Below are positions 17,810 through 26,899 of a stretch of DNA of 64,000 nt, in pieces (position 1 is the first letter of the stretch; every line of letters begins with the position of its first letter). Source of the stretch: Phascolarctobacterium faecium DSM 14760 (GTDB lineage Bacteria; Bacillota; Negativicutes; Acidaminococcales; Acidaminococcaceae). Position numbers and translations under genes: made by a program. The notes beneath the pieces are model-generated. The model was not told the origin of the DNA. It ran no database searches and saw only the letters and a program-made list of their open reading frames with translations. The stretch covers positions 25,922-89,921 of the forward strand of contig NZ_QLTS01000002.1 of the NCBI RefSeq assembly GCF_003269275.1, written 5' to 3'.

Positions 17810-19531
17810 TTATTCCCATAGATCAACAATTGCGAATTTACCAACATCGACCAAGCCTTTATCGCTGAGCCTCAAACTGGGAATAACCGGTAACGCCAGA
17901 AATGAAAGGCAATTAAAAGCATTCACATTTTCCGGCACTCCCAGTTCAGCAGTCCAAAAGTTCAGCTGCTGCAGCTTATGCTGCACATATTCAGTATTCT
18001 GATCACTCATCAGACCGGCAAGAGGCAGAGGCAGCATAGCTTTTACTTCTCCATCTGCCACCACTGCCAGACCACCACCTGCTTCCTGCAAAGCAACTGC
18101 AGCCGTCAGCATATCCTGATCGTCAACCCCGACCACAATCAGATTATGCGAATCATGCGCTACAGTCGAAGCCAAAGCACCGCGCTGCAAACCAAAGCCC
18201 CGTACCAGGCCTACACCTGTATTCCCATTACTACCATGTCTTTCCCAAACTGCCAGTTTTAGAATATCACGCTCAGTATCACTCACAACGAAACCAGCTT
18301 CTGCTTTAGGCTGCACATATTCTGTTTCAGTCAAAATCTGCTCTGGAACAATGCGGATAACACGGGCCTTTCTGCCATTCATTACCGGCAAGCGCAGCTG
18401 CTGTTCACGCACATCTTCCAAGTGCATGGTATTCTCAGGAGCTTTTAGCAGCGGCGGTGACTGCCAGAGCAGTTTTTGTTTATTTACAATAACGACACCG
18501 TTTTTTAGGACCAGCTGTGGCTGAAAATTTACCAGATTATTAAAAACACAGATATCCGCCTTATAACCGGGTGCTAATGCACCTCTGTCATACAGTCGAA
18601 ACCTTTCTGCTGTATTCAAGGTCGCCATCTGTAATAACTGTTCAACAGGATAACCATGCGCTGTACCAATCTCAATCAAATAATTGATGCTGCCTTCACT
18701 CACAAGCTCATCTAAATGCCTGTCATCTGTTGCCAGACAGCAGCGGCGGCAATTAAGCGGCGTTACTGCCGGCAGTAAGGCTAACAAATTATGGGCCCCA
18801 GAAGCCTCTCTCAGCATCAGATAAGCACCTCGGCGCAGTTTCTCCATTGCTTCATCCGCCGTTGTTGCTTCGTGGTCAGAACTGATCCCTGCGGCCAGAT
18901 AAGCATTGAGAGCTTTACCGCTTACACCTGGAGCATGCCCGTCATACAGGCTGCAGCCAGCCAACGCAAGTTTATCAAGCACTGCTGCCGCAGCATTGAT
19001 CGTCCCCGGATAATTCATCATCTCACCCAATCCCAGCACTCTTGGATGACTGACCAGCGGCTTCAGCTTTGCAGCCGTAAGCACGGTCCCGCTGGTCTCC
19101 ATTTCAGTAGCAGGCACACAAGAAGGCAACATAAAGAAAACGTCTAAAGGTATTGCCTCTGTTTCTGTAAGCATCAATTCAATCCCTGCTGTTCCAAGGA
19201 CATTAGCAATTTCATGAGGATCGGCAAAAATCGTCGTTACTCCATTCAAAAGTAAAATTTTTGCCAGCTCACGCGGAGCAACCATTGTACTTTCAATATG
19301 AAGATGAGAGTCCATCAAACCGGGAGTCACATATTTACCGGTAACATCAATTTCTTTTTTGCCGCTGTAGCTGCCGATACCGGCAATAGTTTCTCCAACT
19401 ATAGCTACATCGCCAATTTCCCATTCACCTGTAAAACTATTGAAAATACAACCGCCTTTTAACACTATGTCAGCTGGGACTTCGCCTCTAGCAGCAGCCA
19501 AGACCTCTGTCAAATCTATATTCTTCATCAC
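17810..19531 (-). CDS. ade: adenine deaminase
   Basis: 573 residues, the usual length for AdeC. The amidohydrolase metal site HLHIESTMVAP is near residue 76, FADPHEIANVLG near 103, and the later SSDHEATTADEAMEKLRRG near 218 and TDDRH near 268. The C-terminal AdeC domain carries VAHDSHNLIVVG near 465. It deaminates adenine to hypoxanthine in purine salvage. The start may be the GTG used (AAAGG 9 nt before) or the ATG of the next codon. No purine riboswitch core is visible upstream; a weak promoter (TTGCGT, 17 nt, GACAAT) may be. Confidence 0.93.
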   Translation of the reverse strand: MMKNIDLTEVLAAARGEVPADIVLKGGCIFNSFTGEWEIGDVAIVGETIAGIGSYSGKKEIDVTGKYVTPGLMDSHLHIESTMVAPRELAKILLLNGVTTIFADPHEIANVLGTAGIELMLTETEAIPLDVFFMLPSCVPATEMETSGTVLTAAKLKPLVSHPRVLGLGEMMNYPGTINAAAAVLDKLALAGCSLYDGHAPGVSGKALNAYLAAGISSDHEATTADEAMEKLRRGAYLMLREASGAHNLLALLPAVTPLNCRRCCLATDDRHLDELVSEGSINYLIEIGTAHGYPVEQLLQMATLNTAERFRLYDRGALAPGYKADICVFNNLVNFQPQLVLKNGVVIVNKQKLLWQSPPLLKAPENTMHLEDVREQQLRLPVMNGRKARVIRIVPEQILTETEYVQPKAEAGFVVSDTERDILKLAVWERHGSNGNTGVGLVRGFGLQRGALASTVAHDSHNLIVVGVDDQDMLTAAVALQEAGGGLAVVADGEVKAMLPLPLAGLMSDQNTEYVQHKLQQLNFWTAELGVPENVNAFNCLSFLALPVIPSLRLSDKGLVDVGKFAIVDLWE

Positions 19532-19659
19532 AATTCACAACCTTTACCAAAAGTTCTCTGCTTTTATTGTCAGCCATACACAGTAAAAACGCAAGCTTTA
19601 TTTATTTCTTCACTCTCAGACCTGGTTTTGTATTTTACATTACCACCTTTAAAAAGGTA

Positions 19660-19700
19660 TAAAAATAACAGGCGCCACCGAAACTGATGACGCCTGTTAT
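19660..19700 (-). terminator. rho-independent terminator of adiC-adiA
   Basis: ATAACAGGCG and its complement form a 10-bp stem around a long loop, followed on the minus strand by TTATTTTTATA. Confidence 0.7.
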
Positions 19701-19738
19701 CAAGGGGAAAGGGTATCTATATGAACGGTAGCTGACCG

Positions 19739-22024
19739 TTATTTTTTCAAAACGGTAACGTAATATTTACCATTTTCTACTTCTACGCCATGGGAATCAT
19801 GTTCAAAAGCAGGGAATTGTCTGTCAAAGCCTTCTAAGGCTTTCAGATAACCAAGTGCAGGGCCATCGGCAGGACCGGCATTTTCACCAGGCATGATCAG
19901 CGGAATTCCAGGCGGATAAGGAACAATACCTGTAGCTAAGGTACGCTCAGCAACACCGTCAAGATCTACTTTTTCAACATTATCAAGCACCAGTTGTTCA
20001 TAAGCTGCCGCCGGGCTCATATCAGGATGCGGCAATACAGCGAAACCTTCGGACATAAATTCTGTCGTTTTGAGCTCTTTCATTGCTGCAAACATTTCCT
20101 CGCACAAGTCGCGCAGGCCCATACCTGCATAACGCTGCGGAGCTGCTTTAACAACATCAGGCAATACTTCTTCCAAAGCAGTGTTGTTGTCATAGTCTTC
20201 TTTAAATTTGATCAAGGTATCGATCAAAGTGCCCCATTTACCTTTAGTAATACCGATAGAAAACAGCATCAGAACAGTAAAGTCAGTTGTCTTCTCAGGA
20301 ATGATGCCATTGGCAGTAAGATAAGCGGACAAAATGGAAGCAGGTACGCCCATTTTACCCAACCCGTCAGGGCCGATGCCCGGAGTGGTGATAGATACTT
20401 TGATCGGGTCTAACATGCAGTATCCGTCTTCGATATCACCGAAGCCGTGCCATGCGTCATTAGGATGCAGGACCCAGCATTCCGGTTCGGTAGCCAGGTA
20501 TTCGGGATTGGCCAAACGAAAAGCAATTTTCTTGCCTTCAGCGTCTTTAACAAAATCAGGCTGCCAGCAGTTAAAGAACCATTCGCCCTGATTGGCAAAG
20601 TCTGCATTCAGTTTTGCCATCAATTGACGGAAGGCTACTGCTTCATGGATCGATTCGTCAGTCAGAGCTTTACCGCCTTTACCATCCATCATTGCTGCTG
20701 TGATATCGTTAGAAGCAATAATCGGATAGTTCGGGGAGGTAGATGCCTGCATCATAAAGGATTCATTAAAACGGCTGTGATCGACATTCTTTTTACCTTC
20801 ACGGATATGAATGAAGGAAGCCTGAGAAAGAGCAGCCAGTAATTTATGGGTGGATTGAGTTGCAAAAACCGTCATATCAGTTGGTTTGTGGTCGGCAGGA
20901 TTGCCGTACATGGCAAAGCGGTCTTTATAAATAGGATTGAAGCGGGCATAGCCATACCATGCTTCGTCAAAATGCATGCGGTCAACGCTTTGTCCAAGTA
21001 ATTCTTCAACACGACGGGCATTGTAACACAAACCATCATAGGTGGAGTTGGTAACGATTGCATGTACAGGAGTAGAATCTATATCTTTAGTAATCAAGGA
21101 GTTTTCAGAAATAGTTTTCTTGATTGCTTCAGCCTGCAAAGCTTGCGGCGGAATAGGGCCGATAATACCGTAGAAGTTACGCAGCGGCATCATATAGTTA
21201 GGGATAGCGCCGCTCATGGTCATCGCCTGTTCTATGGATTTATGGCAGTTACGGTCACACAATGCAACCTGATTATGAGTTACGCAAGCCATAAAGATTA
21301 CTCTGTTAGAGGTAGAAGAACCGTTGGTAACATGATAGGTACGATGAGCGCCGAATACTTTAGCGGCATATTTTTCACTGGCACCGATCGGTCCGGAATG
21401 ATCAAGCAAAGAACCAAGCTCGCCGACAGAGATCGATAAATCGCTGCGGAACAGATTTTCGCCAAAGAAATCAAAATAAGCACGTCCTGCAGGTGCTTTC
21501 ATAAAAGCAGTACCACCGGTATGACCCGGAGTATGCCAGGAATATTCATGCACCTGAGAGAATTTAGCCAAAGCCTTAAACATCGGCGGCAGCAGATTTT
21601 TCAAATAAGTATCAATCGCTGCTTCGATACGGCCGGCAATAAAGTTAGCAGTATCTTCATACAACCAGATGAAGTCACTGGTTTCTTTCAATACTTCCAG
21701 AGGAATATCAGCAACGTCGGCACGATCTGCAAATAAAAATACAGGTACGTTTTCGGCACGGCTGCGTAGTTTGTTTAAAACATCTTTAGCAGCCTGATGT
21801 GTATTGTCTTCTGCCAGATCCCAGTCCAGAAGTATTGCTTGGATCATCGGGTCAGCGACAATCATCATTTCGGCATCGAATGCTGTTGTAGCGGTGAGCA
21901 CTTCAATTTCATGTTCTCCTAAAACATTACTCAGTTTATCGAGAGCACTTTCATCCAGGGTATTATGATCGCAAAGGTCATGTACCAACAAAATTCTTTT
22001 GCCTTTTGTTTTGGAAATAATCAT
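19739..22024 (-). CDS. adiA: arginine decarboxylase, acid-inducible AdiA type
   Basis: 761 residues, matching AdiA (756) rather than CadA or SpeF (about 710-730). It has the N-terminal response-regulator-like wing domain (about 1-145) of the fold-type I Orn/Lys/Arg decarboxylases. The PLP lysine is in STHKLL (residue 394) and the PLP-pairing Asp in HFDEAWYGYARFNPIY (residue 353). VGELGSLLDHSGPIG and DRNCHKSIEQ agree closely with E. coli AdiA as I recall it. It converts arginine to agmatine plus CO2 and consumes a proton. The internal ATG is used, 8 nt after AAGGAG, since the longer GTG overlaps that site. It follows adiC directly, which supports arginine as substrate. Confidence 0.9.
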   Translation of the reverse strand: MIISKTKGKRILLVHDLCDHNTLDESALDKLSNVLGEHEIEVLTATTAFDAEMMIVADPMIQAILLDWDLAEDNTHQAAKDVLNKLRSRAENVPVFLFADRADVADIPLEVLKETSDFIWLYEDTANFIAGRIEAAIDTYLKNLLPPMFKALAKFSQVHEYSWHTPGHTGGTAFMKAPAGRAYFDFFGENLFRSDLSISVGELGSLLDHSGPIGASEKYAAKVFGAHRTYHVTNGSSTSNRVIFMACVTHNQVALCDRNCHKSIEQAMTMSGAIPNYMMPLRNFYGIIGPIPPQALQAEAIKKTISENSLITKDIDSTPVHAIVTNSTYDGLCYNARRVEELLGQSVDRMHFDEAWYGYARFNPIYKDRFAMYGNPADHKPTDMTVFATQSTHKLLAALSQASFIHIREGKKNVDHSRFNESFMMQASTSPNYPIIASNDITAAMMDGKGGKALTDESIHEAVAFRQLMAKLNADFANQGEWFFNCWQPDFVKDAEGKKIAFRLANPEYLATEPECWVLHPNDAWHGFGDIEDGYCMLDPIKVSITTPGIGPDGLGKMGVPASILSAYLTANGIIPEKTTDFTVLMLFSIGITKGKWGTLIDTLIKFKEDYDNNTALEEVLPDVVKAAPQRYAGMGLRDLCEEMFAAMKELKTTEFMSEGFAVLPHPDMSPAAAYEQLVLDNVEKVDLDGVAERTLATGIVPYPPGIPLIMPGENAGPADGPALGYLKALEGFDRQFPAFEHDSHGVEVENGKYYVTVLKK

Positions 22025-22048
22025 TTTTTTCACTCCTTAATTAATTTT

Positions 22049-23569
22049 TTAGTTATCTATGCTAACAGATTGAGTAGTAGTAGAACCTACCTTATCCGGA
22101 GCTTGTGTAGTAGTCGTTATGTTAGTACGATGTTTGAGTTCCATATTTTTATCGATACCGACAGAGTACCAGAACGTACCGACCAAGGTAAGGATCGTAA
22201 TAGCCAGGGAAGTGTAACGAACCCATCTCGGCGAGAATCCGCCAGGAGTTTCGTGCAGCTCTTCCAGCTCATGTTTTCTGGTAACAGCGCCGGAGAAGAA
22301 TACGATCGTAGCGATAACGAAGATCAGTGACCACCGTGTCTGGTTACCATTGGATGTTACAAGTGCAGCCATACTGTAGACAGCTGCTATCAAACCGATG
22401 ATACATGATTTATTGTAATCTTTCGGTGATAACTTTCCATAACCTAAAACCTTGATAGAAATACTGGAATAAATATAAGGCAGTAAAGTCAGGATAACGG
22501 CTATTGATGCGATCTTACCAAATTGCTGACTGGCAGAAGGCGACATGGTTGCCAAAACCTGTATTGTCATGATACCAGCAACAATAGCCAAGCCTGCAGA
22601 AGGCACGCCTTTAGAGTTGGTACGGGCAAAAACATTACCGAACAAACCGTCATCAGCAGCAGCTTTAGCACTTTGTCCAACCAGCAGCGTCCAGCCTGCC
22701 AGCGAACCCAGGCAGCCTAAAGCCGCACAGATAGCTACGCCGTTACCAGCGATTTCACCGAAGGCCAGTCTTGCGGCATCAGCAAAAGGTGCCGATGAAT
22801 TTGCAAGTGCATGGTTCGGAATCATGCCCATAATAACAGAAGAACTTAAAACATAGCAGACAGCGGCTAAAATTACACCACCAATAGTTGCAATTGGAAC
22901 ATTCTTTTTAGGATTTTTAACAACGCCGGCAGATACAGAAGCACTCTCGACGCCAATAAAAGCCCACAAAGTAAAGTTCAATGTCATACCAATAGCACTG
23001 ACAGTGCTTTTACCCGTTACGTTCCATGCATCCATGTAGGTTTTGCCGTCAAACCAGAACCAGCCTAAGATTGCGGTACCGATAATAGGAATCAATGCCA
23101 GAGTAGTGGTTACTGATTGAATACGCCCGACCAGTTTAGGGCCGATCATATTAGCGTAAGCAAACAGCCAGATAACGCAGATCTGCGCCAGAGCAAAAGC
23201 AAATGGATTTTTTAAAGCCGGGAAAAAACTGATCAGATAACCGATACCTACAACTGCCAGACCAACGTTACCGATAACATTTGCCAGCCAGTAAATGAGG
23301 TTTGTCTGATACCCCATATAATCGCCGAAGGCTTGACGCGTATAAGCGTAAGGACCGCCGGCAGCAGGATCAATAGAAGATAACTTTGCAAATGTAAGTG
23401 CCAGAGCAATAGCACCTATACAGGTAACTATCCAGCCAAATACTGCAACGCCTCCTATTGCCGCCAAATTCGCAGGCAACATAAATACGCCGGAACCCAT
23501 CATATTACCGGCAACCATCAATGTTGCAGCAACGACACCTATTTTATTACTGTTGTCGTCTTGATTCAT
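22049..23569 (-). CDS. adiC: arginine:agmatine antiporter
   Basis: 506 residues, about twelve helices, APC superfamily. Signatures shared with E. coli AdiC are GNMMGSGVFMLPANLA near residue 21, LWAFIGVESASVSAGVV near 197, and LGSLAGWTLLVGQSAKAAADDGLF near 290, which keeps the Trp that contacts the arginine guanidinium. It swaps external arginine for internal agmatine and so expels protons with AdiA. The protein is about 60 residues longer than E. coli AdiC, with a hydrophilic, Thr-rich C-terminal tail (NITTTTQAPDKVGSTTTQ) that I cannot explain. It lies 24 nt before adiA and behind a long structured leader. Its ribosome site is AAAGGAGAGG. Confidence 0.92.
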   Translation of the reverse strand: MNQDDNSNKIGVVAATLMVAGNMMGSGVFMLPANLAAIGGVAVFGWIVTCIGAIALALTFAKLSSIDPAAGGPYAYTRQAFGDYMGYQTNLIYWLANVIGNVGLAVVGIGYLISFFPALKNPFAFALAQICVIWLFAYANMIGPKLVGRIQSVTTTLALIPIIGTAILGWFWFDGKTYMDAWNVTGKSTVSAIGMTLNFTLWAFIGVESASVSAGVVKNPKKNVPIATIGGVILAAVCYVLSSSVIMGMIPNHALANSSAPFADAARLAFGEIAGNGVAICAALGCLGSLAGWTLLVGQSAKAAADDGLFGNVFARTNSKGVPSAGLAIVAGIMTIQVLATMSPSASQQFGKIASIAVILTLLPYIYSSISIKVLGYGKLSPKDYNKSCIIGLIAAVYSMAALVTSNGNQTRWSLIFVIATIVFFSGAVTRKHELEELHETPGGFSPRWVRYTSLAITILTLVGTFWYSVGIDKNMELKHRTNITTTTQAPDKVGSTTTQSVSIDN

Positions 23570-23591
23570 AATAAAACCTCTCCTTTCGATT

Positions 23592-23648
23592 ATTTGCCGT
23601 CAGCAGCGGATGGGAATCTTGGCTTTCGGCAAATCATACATAAAGCCA
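23592..23648 (-). promoter_or_regulatory. candidate H-type pseudoknot riboswitch before adiC
   Basis: Read on the minus strand: TGGCTTT (23648-23642), a 7-nt loop, ATTTGCCG (23634-23627), immediately AAAGCCA (23626-23620), a 20-nt loop, CGGCAAAT (23599-23592). The first element pairs perfectly with the third (7 bp) and the second with the fourth (8 bp), so the stems interlock and can stack. The Shine-Dalgarno AAAGGAGAGG begins about 6 nt later. The topology is that of compact translational riboswitches. It is not assigned to a known class. Confidence 0.55.
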
Positions 23649-23674
23649 GCTTTGCAGCATTTTTCTTTATGCGG

Positions 23675-23730
23675 TTTCTTGCTTCGGATAAATCTTACAC
23701 CCGTTACAAACAAAATATCCAAGCAAGAAA
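23675..23730 (-). promoter_or_regulatory. long hairpin in the adiC leader
   Basis: TTTCTTGCTTGGATA pairs with TATCCGAAGCAAGAAA over 15 bp with a single bulged G, enclosing a 25-nt loop. It has no T run after it, so it is not a terminator. Confidence 0.6.
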
Positions 23731-23988
23731 TTTTCATTTACTTTTTAATATGTTTTTTTAAAAAAGTTAGAGTAAAACGCCAGAACTTCTATCGTAACAA
23801 TCCCGCCTGCATGGGCTTGCCGCCAACATATAATTTTCTACGGAGAAATAATCTCCAAATCATTTTTACGTCTTACTGATCTGAGTTATTTTTTTACTTT
23901 GCTTAATTTACTAAAGTATTTTCCACACAAAAATAAACTGTGCGCTAATACAGCAGTAGCTTAAGCCTCAAGCAAACCTTGGCAGCTT

Positions 23989-24017
23989 TTTATATTGTAA
24001 ATAAACCAATTGTTAAA
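23989..24017 (-). promoter_or_regulatory. probable promoter of adiC-adiA
   Basis: TTTAAC and TATAAA at 17-nt spacing on the minus strand, just downstream of a terminator hairpin that isolates the operon. Weak match; acid or arginine control cannot be read from it. Confidence 0.45.
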
Positions 24018-24036
24018 TATCCTCACAGCTAAAAAC

Positions 24037-24072
24037 AAAAAAGTCCCGCCTTTATAAGGCAGGGCTTTTTTG
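24037..24072. terminator. bidirectional terminator-like hairpin
   Basis: AAAAAGTCCCGCCTT pairs with AAGGCAGGGCTTTTT (one mismatch), with A and T runs on both sides. No gene ends here on the plus strand; it may stop read-through from the tRNA or antisense transcription. Confidence 0.7.
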
Positions 24073-24218
24073 TTTTGATTATTATTCAGTTATTTTTTCT
24101 CTACTGCTTTGAAAGTCAATTATTCCATATTAATCTGAACTAAAATAAAATTTCATGAGTTTCATATCCTTAGTACTAAAACGCATATCCACATTTTTCC
24201 AATAATAGTTTGGCCAAC

Positions 24219-24252
24219 AAAAAAACGCGTCTGCCAAAATCGGCAAACGCGT
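24219..24252 (-). terminator. terminator of the tRNA-Arg transcript
   Basis: ACGCGT-TGCC pairs with GGCA-ACGCGT with one mismatch, then a T run on the minus strand, 9 nt after the tRNA 3' end. Confidence 0.8.
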
Positions 24253-24260
24253 GTGTTTAC

Positions 24261-24337
<77 letters not shown>

Positions 24338-24397
24338 GTAAATGTTCTATTGTTTTCAGAACCCTTTTACTATAACACAAATAGAGAAAGCGTTCAA

Positions 24398-24703
24398 TCA
24401 CAAATTTTCTGTCATTCCCGGAGGCATACTCCATTCCACCAATACGTCCGTATTGAACCAAAGTCTTGTCAGGCAAATTTTAAAATTATCAAGGTTTTCC
24501 AACGGATCCAGTGTTTTAGTAACAAATTGCCGGACCGTATCGCCTTCCTGCACATCCAAAGTCAGCTTTTCATTTAAAAATTTTTCTACTTTGGCTTTTG
24601 CTTCAGCAACGCCTAAAACAATTTCTGCTTTTTTATTTTCGCTATCATATTCAACATAGCCATAATTGCCATGATAGTTCAAGGTTACAGCAAATTTGCT
24701 CAT
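24398..24703 (-). CDS. hypothetical protein, 101 residues
   Basis: I do not recognise it. A small soluble protein with a beta-rich start (FAVTLNYHGNYGYVEYDSE), a helical middle rich in Ala, Lys and Glu, and a C-terminal LWFNTDVLVEWSMPPG segment. It has a strong ribosome site (GAGGAGG) and no signal peptide or Cys. It stands alone between tRNA-Arg and ppk; its downstream neighbour is the tRNA, 60 nt away. Clear signals make it a real gene. No function is proposed. Confidence 0.7.
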   Translation of the reverse strand: MSKFAVTLNYHGNYGYVEYDSENKKAEIVLGVAEAKAKVEKFLNEKLTLDVQEGDTVRQFVTKTLDPLENLDNFKICLTRLWFNTDVLVEWSMPPGMTENL

Positions 24704-24787
24704 TCTTTTTCCTCCTCAAAACTTCTGCATACATTATAGCAACTCGCAGCAAATTCTACAATAAGCAGTATTACTTACGCGATTAAA

Positions 24788-26899
24788 TTACTCTTTACTG
24801 TCTTTGCTGTACATGGGCCGCAGTCTTACTTCCATCGGAATTTTATCAGCAGCGGCCGCCAAAAGCGCTTCCTCATATAAGGAGCTCTGAGCGCTTACAG
24901 GCGTTGCTTTATTGGTGACACGTCTGTAGGTCCCGTTAGACTGCATCATATGCGCACCGACATTATCCCGCAGATACAAGTCAAGAATCTCTTTGATACG
25001 CTTAATATGCTCTTCGCTCTCGACCGGGAAAAACAGTTCCACACGATCATTGAGATTTCTGGGCATCCAATCGGCACTGGACAGATACAGCTGCTGTTCT
25101 CCGCCGTTAGCAAACCAGAAGATGCGGCTATGCTCCAGTTGCCTGCCTACAATACTGCGAACAGTGATGTTTTCGCTGATACCTTCCACTCCTGCCCGCA
25201 ATCCGCAAATACCGCGTACAATCAATTCTACCTGTACGCCTCCGATCGAAGCTTCATATAATTTTTGAATGACCTGCTGATCGATCAAAGAATTCATTTT
25301 TACAATGATGTGTCCCTTGTTGCCAGCTTTGACCTGCGCTATTTCATTATCAATAAGCTCATAAATTTTATCGCGCAGCCCTAAAGGCGCCATTACCAGT
25401 TTATTCCATAATGGCGGCTGCGAATAACCTGACAGCAGATTAAAAAACGCCGAGGCGTCGCTGCCGAACTGATCGTTAGCGGTTAAAAGTCCCATATCTG
25501 TATACAGCTTGGCTGTATTGTCGTTATAATTGCCAGTGCCAAGATGAACATAACGTTTAATGCCATCGGCTTCCTTACGTACGATAAGAATGATCTTAGC
25601 ATGAGTTTTCAGTCCTACAAGTCCGTAAATAACATGGCATCCGGCTTGTTCCAGACGTCTGGCCCAGATAATATTATTTTCTTCATCAAACCGTGCCTTA
25701 AGCTCTACTAATACCGTGACCTGCTTTCCATTCTCAGCAGCACGCGCCAGTGCGGCTACGATAGGTGAATTACCGCTGACACGGTATAAAGTCTGCTTAA
25801 TCGCCAGAACCTTGGGGTCTGAGGCGGCATCACTAACCAGCTTTACAACAGGATCAAAGCTTTCATAGGGATGGTGCAGTAAAATATCTTTTTTCCTGAT
25901 AGCGCTAAATAAATCGCTGTCATCCGGCAATTCTAAAGGACGCTGCGGCACAAAAGGCTCATAGAGCCACGGCCACATACCAGACAGACTGGCAAATTTA
26001 AAGAAACAGGTCGCATCAAGCGGTCCGTTAATTTCAAAAATTTCCTGTTCTGATAAATCAAGATTGTTACTGAGGAATTTTTTGATACGCAGATTAGCTG
26101 TTTTATTTAATTCCAAACGCACTGCTGCGCCGCGTTTTCGTTTACGCAGAGATTTCTCTACTTCCTTCAGCAAATTATCTATATCGTCTTCATCAACGTC
26201 AAGATCAGAGTCACGCGTAAGTCTAAACGGCACTACATCCAAAATTTGGCAGCCGTTAAAAAGATCATGGCAATTTTCAATGATAATATCTTCCAAAAAT
26301 ACAAAGGTCCGCTTGCCTTCACCCTCTACCTCGACGAGCCGCGGCAATACTGAAGGGACCTGTACCAAACCCATGCTTTGCTCTTCGTCCTGATTAATGA
26401 TCTCTACCGCCAAATTCAGTGTCTTATTCGCCAAAAACGGAAACGGTCTGGAAGCATCAACAGCCATAGGCGTCAAAACCGGATAAACAACCTCACGGTA
26501 ATATTCATCCAGCCAGCCGCGTCCTTTTTCACTGATCTTACTTACACGGCAGATCCTGATACCATTACTTTCCAGCTCTTTAAGAATCGACAGCATATAT
26601 TTATACTGGAGCTTGACCTGTTCATGCGCAGAAGCGCTGATTTCATCCAATTGTTCCTTGACTGTAAGTCCGGAAGCATCGCGCTGATTGATTCCATCTT
26701 CCCACTTATCCCATAGTCCGGCCACACGCACCATAAAAAATTCATCCAGATTAGACGCGGTAATCGCAACAAACTTCAAGCGTTCCAGCAGCGGCGTCGT
26801 TTTGACTGCAGCTTCCTTCAGTACGCGCAGATTAAATTTCAGCCAACTCAATTCACGGTTAAAAAAATATTCAGGTTTGTTCAAATCTATGCTTTTCAT
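24788..26899 (-). CDS. ppk1: polyphosphate kinase 1
   Basis: 703 residues, the standard PPK1 length. The N-terminal FFNRELSWLKFN signature is followed by the head domain and two phospholipase D-like catalytic domains. The autophosphorylated His is His433 in KTHAK and the second essential His is His590 in QLEHSRIF. It reversibly transfers the ATP gamma phosphate to polyphosphate at the membrane or granule. Its start codon touches the stop of the upstream ppx-like gene (TAGATG), so translation is coupled to it. This makes synthesis of polyphosphate part of one unit with a Ppx/GppA-HD protein. Confidence 0.95.
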   Translation of the reverse strand: MKSIDLNKPEYFFNRELSWLKFNLRVLKEAAVKTTPLLERLKFVAITASNLDEFFMVRVAGLWDKWEDGINQRDASGLTVKEQLDEISASAHEQVKLQYKYMLSILKELESNGIRICRVSKISEKGRGWLDEYYREVVYPVLTPMAVDASRPFPFLANKTLNLAVEIINQDEEQSMGLVQVPSVLPRLVEVEGEGKRTFVFLEDIIIENCHDLFNGCQILDVVPFRLTRDSDLDVDEDDIDNLLKEVEKSLRKRKRGAAVRLELNKTANLRIKKFLSNNLDLSEQEIFEINGPLDATCFFKFASLSGMWPWLYEPFVPQRPLELPDDSDLFSAIRKKDILLHHPYESFDPVVKLVSDAASDPKVLAIKQTLYRVSGNSPIVAALARAAENGKQVTVLVELKARFDEENNIIWARRLEQAGCHVIYGLVGLKTHAKIILIVRKEADGIKRYVHLGTGNYNDNTAKLYTDMGLLTANDQFGSDASAFFNLLSGYSQPPLWNKLVMAPLGLRDKIYELIDNEIAQVKAGNKGHIIVKMNSLIDQQVIQKLYEASIGGVQVELIVRGICGLRAGVEGISENITVRSIVGRQLEHSRIFWFANGGEQQLYLSSADWMPRNLNDRVELFFPVESEEHIKRIKEILDLYLRDNVGAHMMQSNGTYRRVTNKATPVSAQSSLYEEALLAAAADKIPMEVRLRPMYSKDSKE

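Larger units (their letters stand above)
23570..24036 (-). promoter_or_regulatory. long 5' leader and promoter region of adiC-adiA
   Basis: There is no gene in this stretch. With the promoter listed separately, transcription would begin near 23980, giving an untranslated leader of about 410 nt, unusually long for this window. It contains a small hairpin at 23842-23856 (GGAGA/TCTCC), a long imperfect hairpin and an H-type pseudoknot next to the ribosome site. A run of A and T near 23750-23765 has no stable stem before it. Nothing else was recognised. Confidence 0.5.

Noticed and set aside
19532..19660. Possible purine riboswitch before adenine deaminase
   Set aside because: The three-way junction core sequences are absent and the leader is short.
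24037..24072. Terminator of an unseen small RNA in the adi upstream region
   Set aside because: No promoter was found that would feed an RNA ending there on the plus strand; kept only as a terminator-like hairpin.
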